Assembly (NCBI RefSeq): GCF_001427145.1
Contig: NZ_LMGL01000002.1
Location: forward strand, 124,001-188,000
Direction of reading: 5' to 3'
From: Microbacterium sp. Root166
GTDB lineage: Bacteria; Actinomycetota; Actinomycetes; Actinomycetales; Microbacteriaceae
Length of the DNA: 64,000 nt
Part shown: positions 50,819 through 58,581 of the stretch, in pieces
Layout: every line of letters begins with the position of its first letter
Numbering within the stretch: the first letter of the stretch is position 1
The notes under the pieces: model-generated
Seen by the model: the letters and a program-made list of their open reading frames with translations, nothing else
What the model was told of the DNA's origin: nothing
The model's database searches: none
Program-made: the position numbers and the translations under genes

Positions 50819-51658
50819 ATGACATCACTCGACACCTCGACCCTTGGCTTGGCTGACGACGTCGGCAGACTCAGTTCCGTCTCGCTCGACCCCACTGACG
50901 CGGCGTATGAGCTGCCCGGACCGGCGAGATCCGGTCACCTGCTCATCGACCGGCGTCTCAACGGTCCACGTCGCTTCGCCAACGGCGGCTTCGCCGCAGG
51001 CGCGATGGCGCGCTATATCGATGCCGACACGGTGACGGTTGTCCTCCGTCGGCCGATACCACTCGGTCGTCGCCTGGACGTGGTCGGTGAAGGTGCCGGA
51101 TGCCGCGTCCTGCGACGCCGCACGCTGGTGGCGGAAGCGCACCCCGGCCGGCTCTCCGGCGCACCCGAGCCGCCGGCGCCCGACTACGGCGCGGCGCTGC
51201 TCGCGCGCGACGCGCATCCCTTCGCCGACGTGCGCCATGCGCTCTCCGACTGTGTGGTGTGCGGTCCCCGACGCGTCGATGGCATGCACGTCACGCCCGG
51301 GCCGGTGCCGGATCGCCCTGATCTGCTCGCCGCCCCATGGGTCGTGGGCGCACGCGACTCGGTGGGGGGCGCGGCGCCGATCGAGGCCATATGGGGAGCG
51401 ATCGACTGCACGAGCTATCCTGCGGCTGCTTTGGGGTCGAGAACGCTGTGCCTTCTGGGGACGATCACGGCAGCCGTCGAGCGTCGCCCCCGCATCGGGG
51501 AGGACCTGGTCGTCTACAGCTGGACGCGCGAGCAGCGCGGGCGGAGGTACGAGACGTCAGCGGTGCTGATCGACCGTTCCCAATCGGTCGTCGCACGTGC
51601 GGACGCGACCTGGATCGCCGTCCGGCGCCGGCGGCTCCAGAGGATCGGGACACGGTGA
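50819..51658 (+). CDS. Hotdog-fold (thioesterase-like) protein
   Basis: A 279-residue protein that reads like two hotdog-fold halves. The first has FANGGFAAGAMARYI and VTVVLRRPIPLGRRL, typical of acyl-CoA thioesterase/acyl-ACP hydrolase proteins. The second has the parallel AIWGAIDCTSYPAAAL helix, LLGTITAAVERRPRIGEDLVV and a closing strand SVVARADATWIAV. A Cys pair (CVVCGPRR) lies between. No catalytic residue can be fixed. The substrate is unknown; the neighbours (a methyltransferase and an epoxide-hydrolase-like protein) suggest lipid or small-molecule metabolism. Confidence 0.6.
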   Translation: MTSLDTSTLGLADDVGRLSSVSLDPTDAAYELPGPARSGHLLIDRRLNGPRRFANGGFAAGAMARYIDADTVTVVLRRPIPLGRRLDVVGEGAGCRVLRRRTLVAEAHPGRLSGAPEPPAPDYGAALLARDAHPFADVRHALSDCVVCGPRRVDGMHVTPGPVPDRPDLLAAPWVVGARDSVGGAAPIEAIWGAIDCTSYPAAALGSRTLCLLGTITAAVERRPRIGEDLVVYSWTREQRGRRYETSAVLIDRSQSVVARADATWIAVRRRRLQRIGTR

Positions 51659-51750
51659 CACTCTCGGCGAGGCAGGATGGCCTGATCCGGCCATCCGGTA
51701 TGGCGGATTCGCGCGATGACAACCGGAGCGTCGGGGAGTTGACTGGCGGC

Positions 51751-52872
51751 ATGAGTGAACAGAATGCACAACGAGCCGCAGCCGATTCCGCGGCGTCGGC
51801 TGCGGGCGAGCTCGCCGATCGATTGATCGAGTCCCTGGCCCCCGCTCTCGAGCTGCTGACGATCGAGTTCGGGCGGCGCCTCGGCCTCTATGAGGCGGTC
51901 TTGGCCCGCGGCAGCGTCGACCCGCTCGAGCTGTCTCAGGCCGCGGGCATCCACCGGCGGGTCGCGCGGGAGTGGCTCGAGCAGCAGACGGCGGCCGGGT
52001 TGCTCGACGTCGACGACGCCGCAGCGGAGCCCGACCGCCGGCGTTTCATGCTTCCGCCCGGGCATGCGGCGGTGCTGCTGGAGCCCGAGAGTCCGGCGTA
52101 CGCCATGGGTGCGGCGACCATGTTCAGCGGCACGGCCAGCGCCTTCGAGGCCGTGGTGGCGGCCGCCGCCACGGGTGAGGGCGTGTCATACGGGACGTTC
52201 GGAGCCGGAGTCCGCCATGGGCTGCAGCAGCTCAACCGGCCGGGATTCGTCAGCGACCTCGACGACTGGCTCGCCTGGATGCCCGACATCACGGAGCGCC
52301 TGCGCGACGGCGGCCTCATCCTCGACCTGGGTTGCGGGACAGGATGGTCCTCGGTCGCGCTCGCGCGGCTGTTCCCGCGCGCGCAGGTCGTGGGAGTCGA
52401 CCTGGACGATGCGTCCATCGCCGAGGCGCGCCTCCTCGCCGCCGAGCTGGGGCTCGGCGGTCGGCTGCGATTCGAGAATGCAGACGCGACCGATCGGCGG
52501 CAACTCGCTGCGCTCACGGGCGCGCCCGTCGACCTCGTCACGATCTTCGAGGCGCTCCACGACATGAACGAACCGCGGCAGGCGCTGGAGGCTGCCCGCG
52601 CCGTGCTCGCCGAGACCGGGGCGGTGCTCGTCGGCGATGAGCGGGTCGCGGAGGCTTTCGGCAGCCGAGGCGACTTCCTCGAACGCTTGAACTACGCCTT
52701 CAGCGTGCTGCACTGCCTGCCGGCGACGATGGCCGAGGGCACGGGCACCGCGAACGGCACCGTCCTGCGACCGTCTACGGTGCGCGCGTGGGCCGCCGAT
52801 GCGGGTTTCGTGAACACCACCGTCCTGGGCATCGAGCACCCGTTCTGGCGGTTCTACCGGATGGACGGCTGA
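51751..52872 (+). CDS. SAM-dependent methyltransferase with N-terminal winged helix
   Basis: A 373-residue protein with the domain order of Rv2258c-like methyltransferases. An N-terminal winged-helix segment (ALELLTIEFGRRLGLYEAVL, then AAGIHRRVAREWLEQQTAAGLLD) is followed by a class I methyltransferase core with the SAM loop LDLGCGTGWS (191-200), acidic ribose site VVGVDLDD, and FENADATD. The methyl acceptor is unknown. An ATG at 51700 would add 17 residues; 51751 is preferred because the extra stretch is unlike the family. Confidence 0.82.
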   Translation: MSEQNAQRAAADSAASAAGELADRLIESLAPALELLTIEFGRRLGLYEAVLARGSVDPLELSQAAGIHRRVAREWLEQQTAAGLLDVDDAAAEPDRRRFMLPPGHAAVLLEPESPAYAMGAATMFSGTASAFEAVVAAAATGEGVSYGTFGAGVRHGLQQLNRPGFVSDLDDWLAWMPDITERLRDGGLILDLGCGTGWSSVALARLFPRAQVVGVDLDDASIAEARLLAAELGLGGRLRFENADATDRRQLAALTGAPVDLVTIFEALHDMNEPRQALEAARAVLAETGAVLVGDERVAEAFGSRGDFLERLNYAFSVLHCLPATMAEGTGTANGTVLRPSTVRAWAADAGFVNTTVLGIEHPFWRFYRMDG

Positions 52873-52891
52873 GCCGTTCGGGCCCTCGTCC

Positions 52892-52897
52892 TACACT
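52892..52897 (+). promoter_or_regulatory. Probable -10 hexamer TACACT (leaderless)
   Basis: TACACT with six bases (GAGAAC) to the GTG at 52904. Confidence 0.45.
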
Positions 52898-52903
52898 GAG
52901 AAC

Positions 52904-53971
52904 GTGATCCCGGAGGACCAGGTCGTCCGTCATGCTCGCGTGGGCGAGCTCGACGTGGCCTGGTCCGCGGTCGGTTCCGGGCCGCCCCTGGTCCTCGGCG
53001 GCTGGTGGTCGAGCCACCTGGCATACGATTGGGAATCCCGGGCGTTCCGCGAGTTCGTCGGCCGTCTCGCCGCCCATCGCACCGTCATCCGGTACGACCC
53101 GCCCGGCGTCGGTCTGTCGCGGCGGCGGGGGTCAGTGCCGCACAGCCTCGCGCTGCACACTGACGCACTGGCCGCGGTGATCGGCCACGCGACGTCCGAT
53201 CCCGTCGCGCTCGTCGCCGGCTCGTCGGGCTGCTCGGTGGCAGTGGCGCTGGCGGCGCGACGACCGGAGCTCGTGGATCGACTCGTGCTGTACGGCGGGT
53301 ACCGGCGGGGGGTCGACATTGCTTCGCCGACCGATCGCGAGGCGATGGTCGAGCTCGTCCGCGCCAACTGGGGGATCAGCTCACGCGTGCTCACCGAGAT
53401 CTTCCTGCCGGATGCGACTGCCGCGCAACGGCAGGAGTTCGCGCGCGGCCAGCGGCGCGCGGCGTCGGCGGACGACGCCGCGGCGGCGCTGGCCGCGGTC
53501 TACGAGCTGGACGCCTCGGACTTCTGCGATCGGGTCGAGGCCGAGACCCTGGTCCTTCACCGCCGAGGTGACCGCGCGATCCGGTTCGCGCTCGGGCGAG
53601 ACCTCGCCGCCCACATCTCCGGGGCGCGGTTCGAAGAGCTCGACGGTGTCGATCACTTTCCCTGGTACGGGGACTCGGATGCCGTGCTCGAGCGGATCCT
53701 CGACTTCCTGGGCGTCGAGACGGCGGCGACGGTGCGGGCGCAGACGCCGCGTCCGATCGACGCTGCGGACCTCGGTCTCACGGCGCGCGAGACCGAGGTC
53801 CTGCGCCTCGTGGCCGAGGGGCTGACGGACTCACAGATCGGCGAGCTGCTGTTCCTGAGCCCGCACACAGTGCATCGGCATGTCGCGAACGCGCGCACGA
53901 AGCTCGGGGTCCCTTCGCGGTCGGCCGCCGCCGCCCTCGTCGCCGCCGCGATGGCACGAGGCTCTGCCTAG
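52904..53971 (+). CDS. Alpha/beta hydrolase fused to a LuxR-type DNA-binding domain
   Basis: A 355-residue fusion. Residues 1-270 form an alpha/beta hydrolase: oxyanion region LGGWWSS, RYDPPGVGLS, nucleophile elbow AGSSGCS (Ser108, with Cys replacing the last Gly of GxSxG), and a late His in DGVDHFPW. Residues 290-350 are a LuxR/GerE helix-turn-helix (LTARETEVLRLVAEGLTDSQIGELLFLSPHTVHRHV in two parts). The hydrolase part may be a ligand sensor rather than an enzyme, as in other hydrolase-like receptors; that is inference. Adjacent candidate targets are the methyltransferase and hotdog-protein genes. Confidence 0.85.
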   Translation: MIPEDQVVRHARVGELDVAWSAVGSGPPLVLGGWWSSHLAYDWESRAFREFVGRLAAHRTVIRYDPPGVGLSRRRGSVPHSLALHTDALAAVIGHATSDPVALVAGSSGCSVAVALAARRPELVDRLVLYGGYRRGVDIASPTDREAMVELVRANWGISSRVLTEIFLPDATAAQRQEFARGQRRAASADDAAAALAAVYELDASDFCDRVEAETLVLHRRGDRAIRFALGRDLAAHISGARFEELDGVDHFPWYGDSDAVLERILDFLGVETAATVRAQTPRPIDAADLGLTARETEVLRLVAEGLTDSQIGELLFLSPHTVHRHVANARTKLGVPSRSAAAALVAAAMARGSA

Positions 53972-53979
53972 TCCAACGC

Positions 53980-56031
53980 TCAGTCGAGAAGGCCCCGGCG
54001 CTCGAGCAGGGGACGGATGTCGGCATCCCGCCCGCGGAAGTCGCGATAGGCCTCGAGTGGATCCTTCGAGCCGCCGACGCCGAGTAGACGATCGCGGAAT
54101 CGGTCGCCGTTCGCGCGTGTGAGGCCGCCGTTCTCGCGGAACCACTCGACGGTGTCGGCGTCGAGCACCTCGCTCCAGATGTACGAGTAGTAGCCGGCGC
54201 TGTAGCCGCCCGAGAACACGTGCGCGAAGTACGTCGACGAGTACCGCGTCGGCACCGCCGGGTTGCCGAGGCCGATGCCCGCCAGAGCGGATGCCTCGAA
54301 CTCGGCGACATCCCCGACGTCCGCTGCCTGGGCCTGCGTGAGCGAATGCCACGCCTGGTCCAGCCAGGAGGCGGCGAGGTACTCACTGGTCGCGAAGCCC
54401 TGGTTGAAGGCCTCGGAGGCGTGGAGCTTCTCGACGACGTCGGCGGGGAGCGGTTCGTCGGTGTCGACGTGGCGCGCATACGCGGCGAGGATCTCGGGCC
54501 AGTAGATCCACATCTCGTTGACCTGGCTGGGGAACTCCACGAAGTCGCGGAAGACGTTGGTGCCGGCGAAGTGGGGATACGTCACGGTCGCGAACAGTCC
54601 GTGCAGCGCGTGACCGAACTCGTGGAAGAGCGTGGTCACCTCGTCCAGCGTCAGGAGCGTGGGGCTGCCCGGAGCGGGCTTCGGGACGTTGAGGTTGTTG
54701 ACCACGACGGGTCGCGTGCCGCGGAGCTCGGACTGCAGCACGATCGAGTTCATCCACGCGCCGCCGCGCTTGGTGTCGCGCGTGTACAGATCGAGGATGA
54801 ACAGGCCGAGCTCGCTGCCGTCCTCGTTGTGCACCTCGAACACGCGTGCATCGGGGTGGTACGCGGGGATGTCCGGGCGCTCCGTGAACGAGAGGCCGTA
54901 GAGCTCCGTCGCAGCCCGGAAGACGCCGTCGTGCAGCACGCGCTCCGCCTCGAACCACGGCCGGAGCGCGCCGCGGTCGAGGTCGTACTCGGCGGCGCGC
55001 ACCTTCTCGGTGTAGAACGCCCAGTCGTGCGCCTCGAGCGCGAACGGCCGAGGGGACTGGTCGATGATGGCCTGCAGGGCGTCCTGCTCGCGCTGCGCAT
55101 TGCGGGCTGCCGGGACGGCCAGGCGGCGCAGCAGGTCGTGCACGGCCTCAGGGGATCCGGCCGTCTCATCCGAGGTGATGTACGCGGCGTGGCTGTCGTA
55201 ACCGAGGATCGCCGCGCGCTCGGCGCGCAGCGCGACGATCTCGCGCAGCACGTCGCGGTTGTCGAACTCGTTGCCGCGCGAGCCTCGTGCCCGGGAGGCC
55301 TCGAGGATCCGCTGCCGGCTGGAGCGGTCGGTGAGGGATGAGAGATACGGATGCCCCGTGAACAGCGTGAGCGTGACGACCCAACGGCCTTCGAGGCCTC
55401 GATCGGCGGCGGCCTGCGCCGCTGCCGACAGCTCGCCCACTGTCAGGCCGTCGAGCTCGTCGATCGAGTCGAACACGACGGCGAGATCGTTCGTGTCGCC
55501 CAGCAGGTTCTTCTCGAACGTCGTGGTGAGCGTGGACAGCCGCTGGTTGATGGCTGTCAGCTTCGCCTTCGACGCATCGTCGAGCCCGGCGCCGGCGTGG
55601 GACATCTCACGGAAGTGGCGCTCGACGAGATACCGCTGCTCGGGCGTGAGGTCGAGGACGTCGAGCTGCTCGTGGATCGAGCGGATGCGCGCGTACAGGA
55701 ACGCATCGAGCTGGATGGAGTCCTGGTGCGCCGACATGAGCGGAGCGAGTTCTTCGTCGATCGCCTGGATCTCGGGCGTCGCGTCAGCCGACGAGACGGT
55801 GTAGAAGGTGCGGGCGACGTCGCCGAGCAGTTTCCCGCTGGTCTCGAGCGGGACCAGCGTGTTCTCGAAGGTCGGTGCCGATCGCACGCGCGTGATGTTC
55901 GAGATCTCCGTGCTGTGCTCGGCGAAGGCGTGTGCGAACGCCGGCAGGTAGTGCTCGGGGCGAATCAGCGTGTAGTCGGGGAGGCCGTAGGCCAGGCGTG
56001 CGGAGTCGAGCAGGGGATTGTCGTTCGGCAT
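53980..56031 (-). CDS. M3-family oligopeptidase (Dcp/OpdA-like)
   Basis: A 683-residue zinc metallopeptidase. The zinc motif TTLFHEFGHALHG lies near residue 470, with the third ligand Glu in FVEFPSQVNEMW downstream. C-terminal signatures GYSAGYYSYIWSEVL and a closing LLERRGL are typical of peptidyl-dipeptidase Dcp/oligopeptidase A. No signal peptide: it likely finishes off short peptides made by proteases such as ClpP in the cytosol. Confidence 0.95.
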   Translation of the reverse strand: MPNDNPLLDSARLAYGLPDYTLIRPEHYLPAFAHAFAEHSTEISNITRVRSAPTFENTLVPLETSGKLLGDVARTFYTVSSADATPEIQAIDEELAPLMSAHQDSIQLDAFLYARIRSIHEQLDVLDLTPEQRYLVERHFREMSHAGAGLDDASKAKLTAINQRLSTLTTTFEKNLLGDTNDLAVVFDSIDELDGLTVGELSAAAQAAADRGLEGRWVVTLTLFTGHPYLSSLTDRSSRQRILEASRARGSRGNEFDNRDVLREIVALRAERAAILGYDSHAAYITSDETAGSPEAVHDLLRRLAVPAARNAQREQDALQAIIDQSPRPFALEAHDWAFYTEKVRAAEYDLDRGALRPWFEAERVLHDGVFRAATELYGLSFTERPDIPAYHPDARVFEVHNEDGSELGLFILDLYTRDTKRGGAWMNSIVLQSELRGTRPVVVNNLNVPKPAPGSPTLLTLDEVTTLFHEFGHALHGLFATVTYPHFAGTNVFRDFVEFPSQVNEMWIYWPEILAAYARHVDTDEPLPADVVEKLHASEAFNQGFATSEYLAASWLDQAWHSLTQAQAADVGDVAEFEASALAGIGLGNPAVPTRYSSTYFAHVFSGGYSAGYYSYIWSEVLDADTVEWFRENGGLTRANGDRFRDRLLGVGGSKDPLEAYRDFRGRDADIRPLLERRGLLD

Positions 56032-56073
56032 GGAGTCAGCCTAGTCACGCGCCGGGTCGATGCCGCCATCTCT

Positions 56074-56120
56074 TTGCAAAAGGCTCGTTGCAAAGAAGTG
56101 CTTGCAAAGAAGTCTTTGCA
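56074..56120 (+). promoter_or_regulatory. Four 14-bp-phased TTGCA repeats, likely repressor operator
   Basis: TTGCAAA at 56074, 56088 and 56102 and TTGCA at 56116, each exactly 14 bp apart. The last three share the TTGCA(AAG) core and the second and third also share GAAGT. The array ends 17 bases before the repressor ATG. Likely bound by the adjacent ArsR-like protein. Confidence 0.75.
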
Positions 56121-56136
56121 TCGCTATCGTGAAGGC

Positions 56137-56775
56137 ATGACAACGAACGAGAACCCCGAAGAACAGGTTCCCGCCTCCGCGATGGACGAACGCCACGCGA
56201 AGGACCGGGTCCTCGACTCCGGGGCGCTACGTGCCCTCGCGCACCCGCTGCGAGTGAAGATCTACGACATCCTCAGCCAGTACGGCCCGCAGACGGCCAG
56301 CTCGCTCGCCGAGCTGCTGGGGGAGTCCAGCGGCTCGACCAGCTACCACCTGCGGGCGCTGGCGAAGCACGACCTCATCCGCGAGGCCGCCGATCGCGGC
56401 GTCGGACGCGAGCGCTGGTGGGAACGGCCCATCGGGGGCATCTCGTTCGCCAACCCCGATGCCATGTCGACGCCCGCCGGCCGCGCGGCGACGCAGGTCG
56501 TCATGAACGAGTTCCTGCGCGGCCGCAACGAGCAGCTTCTCGACTTCGTCAACCGCGGCATCCGCGGCGAAGACGAGGCCTGGGAGGACGGAACCCTCAT
56601 CTCCACTGCCACGGCGCGGCTCACCCCCGCGCAGAGCAAGGATCTCGCGGCCAAGATCATTGCCCTGATCGACGAGGCCGTGGATGCATATCGACACCAA
56701 ACCGGCGAGAACGTGCGACCCGTCACCATCCGGGCCGACGTGTTCCCGCTGCCCGACCTGGGAGAAAAGTCATGA
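56137..56775 (+). CDS. ArsR-like winged-helix repressor
   Basis: A 212-residue protein. The winged helix is [20 protein letters not shown], then [30 protein letters not shown], the HTH_20-type layout common in regulators next to actinobacterial MFS exporters. No metal-binding Cys are present, so it probably senses an organic compound. The C-terminal helical part ([22 protein letters not shown]) likely dimerises. It begins downstream of four phased operator repeats, and its stop overlaps the next ATG (ATGA). Confidence 0.88.
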   Translation: MTTNENPEEQVPASAMDERHAKDRVLDSGALRALAHPLRVKIYDILSQYGPQTASSLAELLGESSGSTSYHLRALAKHDLIREAADRGVGRERWWERPIGGISFANPDAMSTPAGRAATQVVMNEFLRGRNEQLLDFVNRGIRGEDEAWEDGTLISTATARLTPAQSKDLAAKIIALIDEAVDAYRHQTGENVRPVTIRADVFPLPDLGEKS

Positions 56776-56981
56776 CCGCCATCACCGCCTCTCACTCGAT
56801 CAGCGTCGTCACGCCCTTCGAGCGCACGCTCCTCAGCGCTTCAGCGCACCTCGACCGCTTCGTCGCCACTCGCCTCGAGCGCCGTGCGACGGCCGTTCCC
56901 CACATTCGCGCCCAGGTCGCCGCCGTCCAGGCGCGGACCGACGCGCAGGCACGGGGTGCGATCGGAATCCTGCCCCGATGA
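56772..56981 (+). CDS. Small protein coupled to repressor and exporter
   Basis: A 69-residue protein that overlaps the upstream and downstream genes by four bases each (ATGA at both ends). This double coupling is strong evidence that it is translated. It is a single amphipathic-looking helix-rich chain ([24 protein letters not shown], seen in two parts) with no transmembrane segment or Cys. Function unknown; it may be an accessory factor of the exporter or repressor. Confidence 0.7.
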   Translation: MTAITASHSISVVTPFERTLLSASAHLDRFVATRLERRATAVPHIRAQVAAVQARTDAQARGAIGILPR

Positions 56982-58321
56982 CCACCGTGGAGGCCGCCAC
57001 GAAGACCGGACGTTCCGGCCGTCCGAAGCGCACCCCTCTGGGGCGCGACTTCGGCAAGCTGTGGACCGCGGCGGCGTTCAGCAACCTCGCGGACGGACTG
57101 GGCCGGACGGCCGTCCCGCTGATCGCGACGACACTCACCCGTGACCCGCTTGCGATCTCGATGATCGGCGCACTGGCCTTCCTGCCCTGGCTGATCTTCG
57201 GCCTGCCCGCCGGCATGATCGTCGACCGTTTCGACCGCCGGTACATCATGGCGATCGCGAACGCCCTTCGCGGCGCGGTCGCTCTCTGGCTGGCCATCCT
57301 GACCGTCACGGGTTCGCTCGAGCTGTGGGCTCTTCTCGTCGGCACCCTGATCTTCGGCCTCGGCGAGACCCTGTTCGACAATGCGACGAACGCCGTGATC
57401 CCGGGCGTGGTGACGCGGCCGCAGCTCGATCGAGCCAACGGCCGCATGCAGGCCGCGCACATCACGATCGACATGTTCGTCGCCCAGCCCATCGCGGGCG
57501 TGCTCTTCGCGGTGTCGCTGGCACTGCCGCTCTGGGTCGGTTCCGCGGGCTACCTGGTCCCTATCGTGCTGGCACTGCTCCTTCCGATCTCGGCGGCCCG
57601 ACCGCTCCGCGACCGCGAGCGCGTGGTCGATGCGGATGCGCCGTCCGTCGCCGCGGGCACTCCGGTCGCCGAACCGGTGCCGGCTGAGCAGTCCACCTCG
57701 AGCGTCTCCGCCCGCGTCGCGATCAGCTACCTGTGGGGCAACCACTACCTGCGGGCCATGGTGCTCTTCACGTCGCTGATCGGCAGCGCGCTCTCGTTCG
57801 CGCAGGCCGCGACGATCCTCTACTTCCTCGACGTGCAGGGGGTCACCCCGGCCGCGATCGGCTTCGTGACGGCCGGCATCGGCATCGGCGCCCTGCTCGG
57901 CTCCCTGTTCGCCTCACGCCTGGTCGAGCGCTTCGGACGGGGTTCGGTGATGCTCGCCGCCAACGTCGGCGCGGCCGTCGGCCTCTTCCTCACCGGTCTG
58001 GCTCCGAACGTCTACACCGCCAGCGCCGCCTACGCCCTGGCCGCGTGCTCGATCTCGGTGTGGAACGTCCCGTGGGGCGCGCTGCGCCAGCAGATCGTCC
58101 CGGCGGAGCTGTTCGGCCGCGTCCTGGGGATCATCCGGATGCTGACGTGGGGACTGTTCCCGATCGCCACGCTGCTGGGCGGCTGGGTCGCCCGAGCCGA
58201 CCTGCGGCTGCCGTTCCTGGCGGCCGGCATCTTCATCGTCGTCGTGACGGGGATCGGCGCGCACCTGCTCATCGTGGGCACGCGCCGAGCGGGCGCCGAG
58301 GCACGCGTCGAGGCGGAGTGA
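56978..58321 (+). CDS. MFS transporter (drug exporter-like)
   Basis: A 447-residue membrane protein with about 12 helices. MFS motif A is DRFDRRYIM after helix 2. The second half begins with [16 protein letters not shown], as in the MFS_3/enterobactin-exporter-like group of actinobacterial drug transporters. A Pro/Ala/Glu-rich loop separates the two halves. It is the last gene of the repressor-small protein-exporter operon, so it is the likely regulated output. Substrate unknown. Confidence 0.92.
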   Translation: MTTVEAATKTGRSGRPKRTPLGRDFGKLWTAAAFSNLADGLGRTAVPLIATTLTRDPLAISMIGALAFLPWLIFGLPAGMIVDRFDRRYIMAIANALRGAVALWLAILTVTGSLELWALLVGTLIFGLGETLFDNATNAVIPGVVTRPQLDRANGRMQAAHITIDMFVAQPIAGVLFAVSLALPLWVGSAGYLVPIVLALLLPISAARPLRDRERVVDADAPSVAAGTPVAEPVPAEQSTSSVSARVAISYLWGNHYLRAMVLFTSLIGSALSFAQAATILYFLDVQGVTPAAIGFVTAGIGIGALLGSLFASRLVERFGRGSVMLAANVGAAVGLFLTGLAPNVYTASAAYALAACSISVWNVPWGALRQQIVPAELFGRVLGIIRMLTWGLFPIATLLGGWVARADLRLPFLAAGIFIVVVTGIGAHLLIVGTRRAGAEARVEAE

Positions 58322-58331
58322 GCTCGGCGCC

Positions 58332-58580
58332 TCAGCCGAACCCGTCCTCCGGATCGTTGCGGGCCACAGCCTTGCCCTCGGCGTCGAGCGAGACGATCAC
58401 ACCGGTGTCGAGCTCGGCGATCGGCTTGCCCTCGAGCCAGGTCAGCGTCCAGCGCGGGCGGGGCTGCCCGAGCTGATCCGCCGGGATCGTCTCGTCGACG
58501 GCGCGGATGCCGAGGCGCAGCGCGTCCGGAACGGCTTTGGGCGGTTCGTCACCGGAGGTCCAGCGGGTACCGAGCTGCAT
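58332..58580 (-). CDS. Conserved-looking hypothetical protein downstream of valS
   Basis: An 82-residue protein starting one base after the valS stop, so it is read from the valS transcript. Sequence pieces: VPDALRLGIRAVDETIPADQ, PRWTLTWLEGKPIAELDTGVIV; acidic C-terminus. No Cys, signal or membrane segment. Function unknown. Confidence 0.65.
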   Translation of the reverse strand: MQLGTRWTSGDEPPKAVPDALRLGIRAVDETIPADQLGQPRPRWTLTWLEGKPIAELDTGVIVSLDAEGKAVARNDPEDGFG

Positions 58581-58581
58581 G

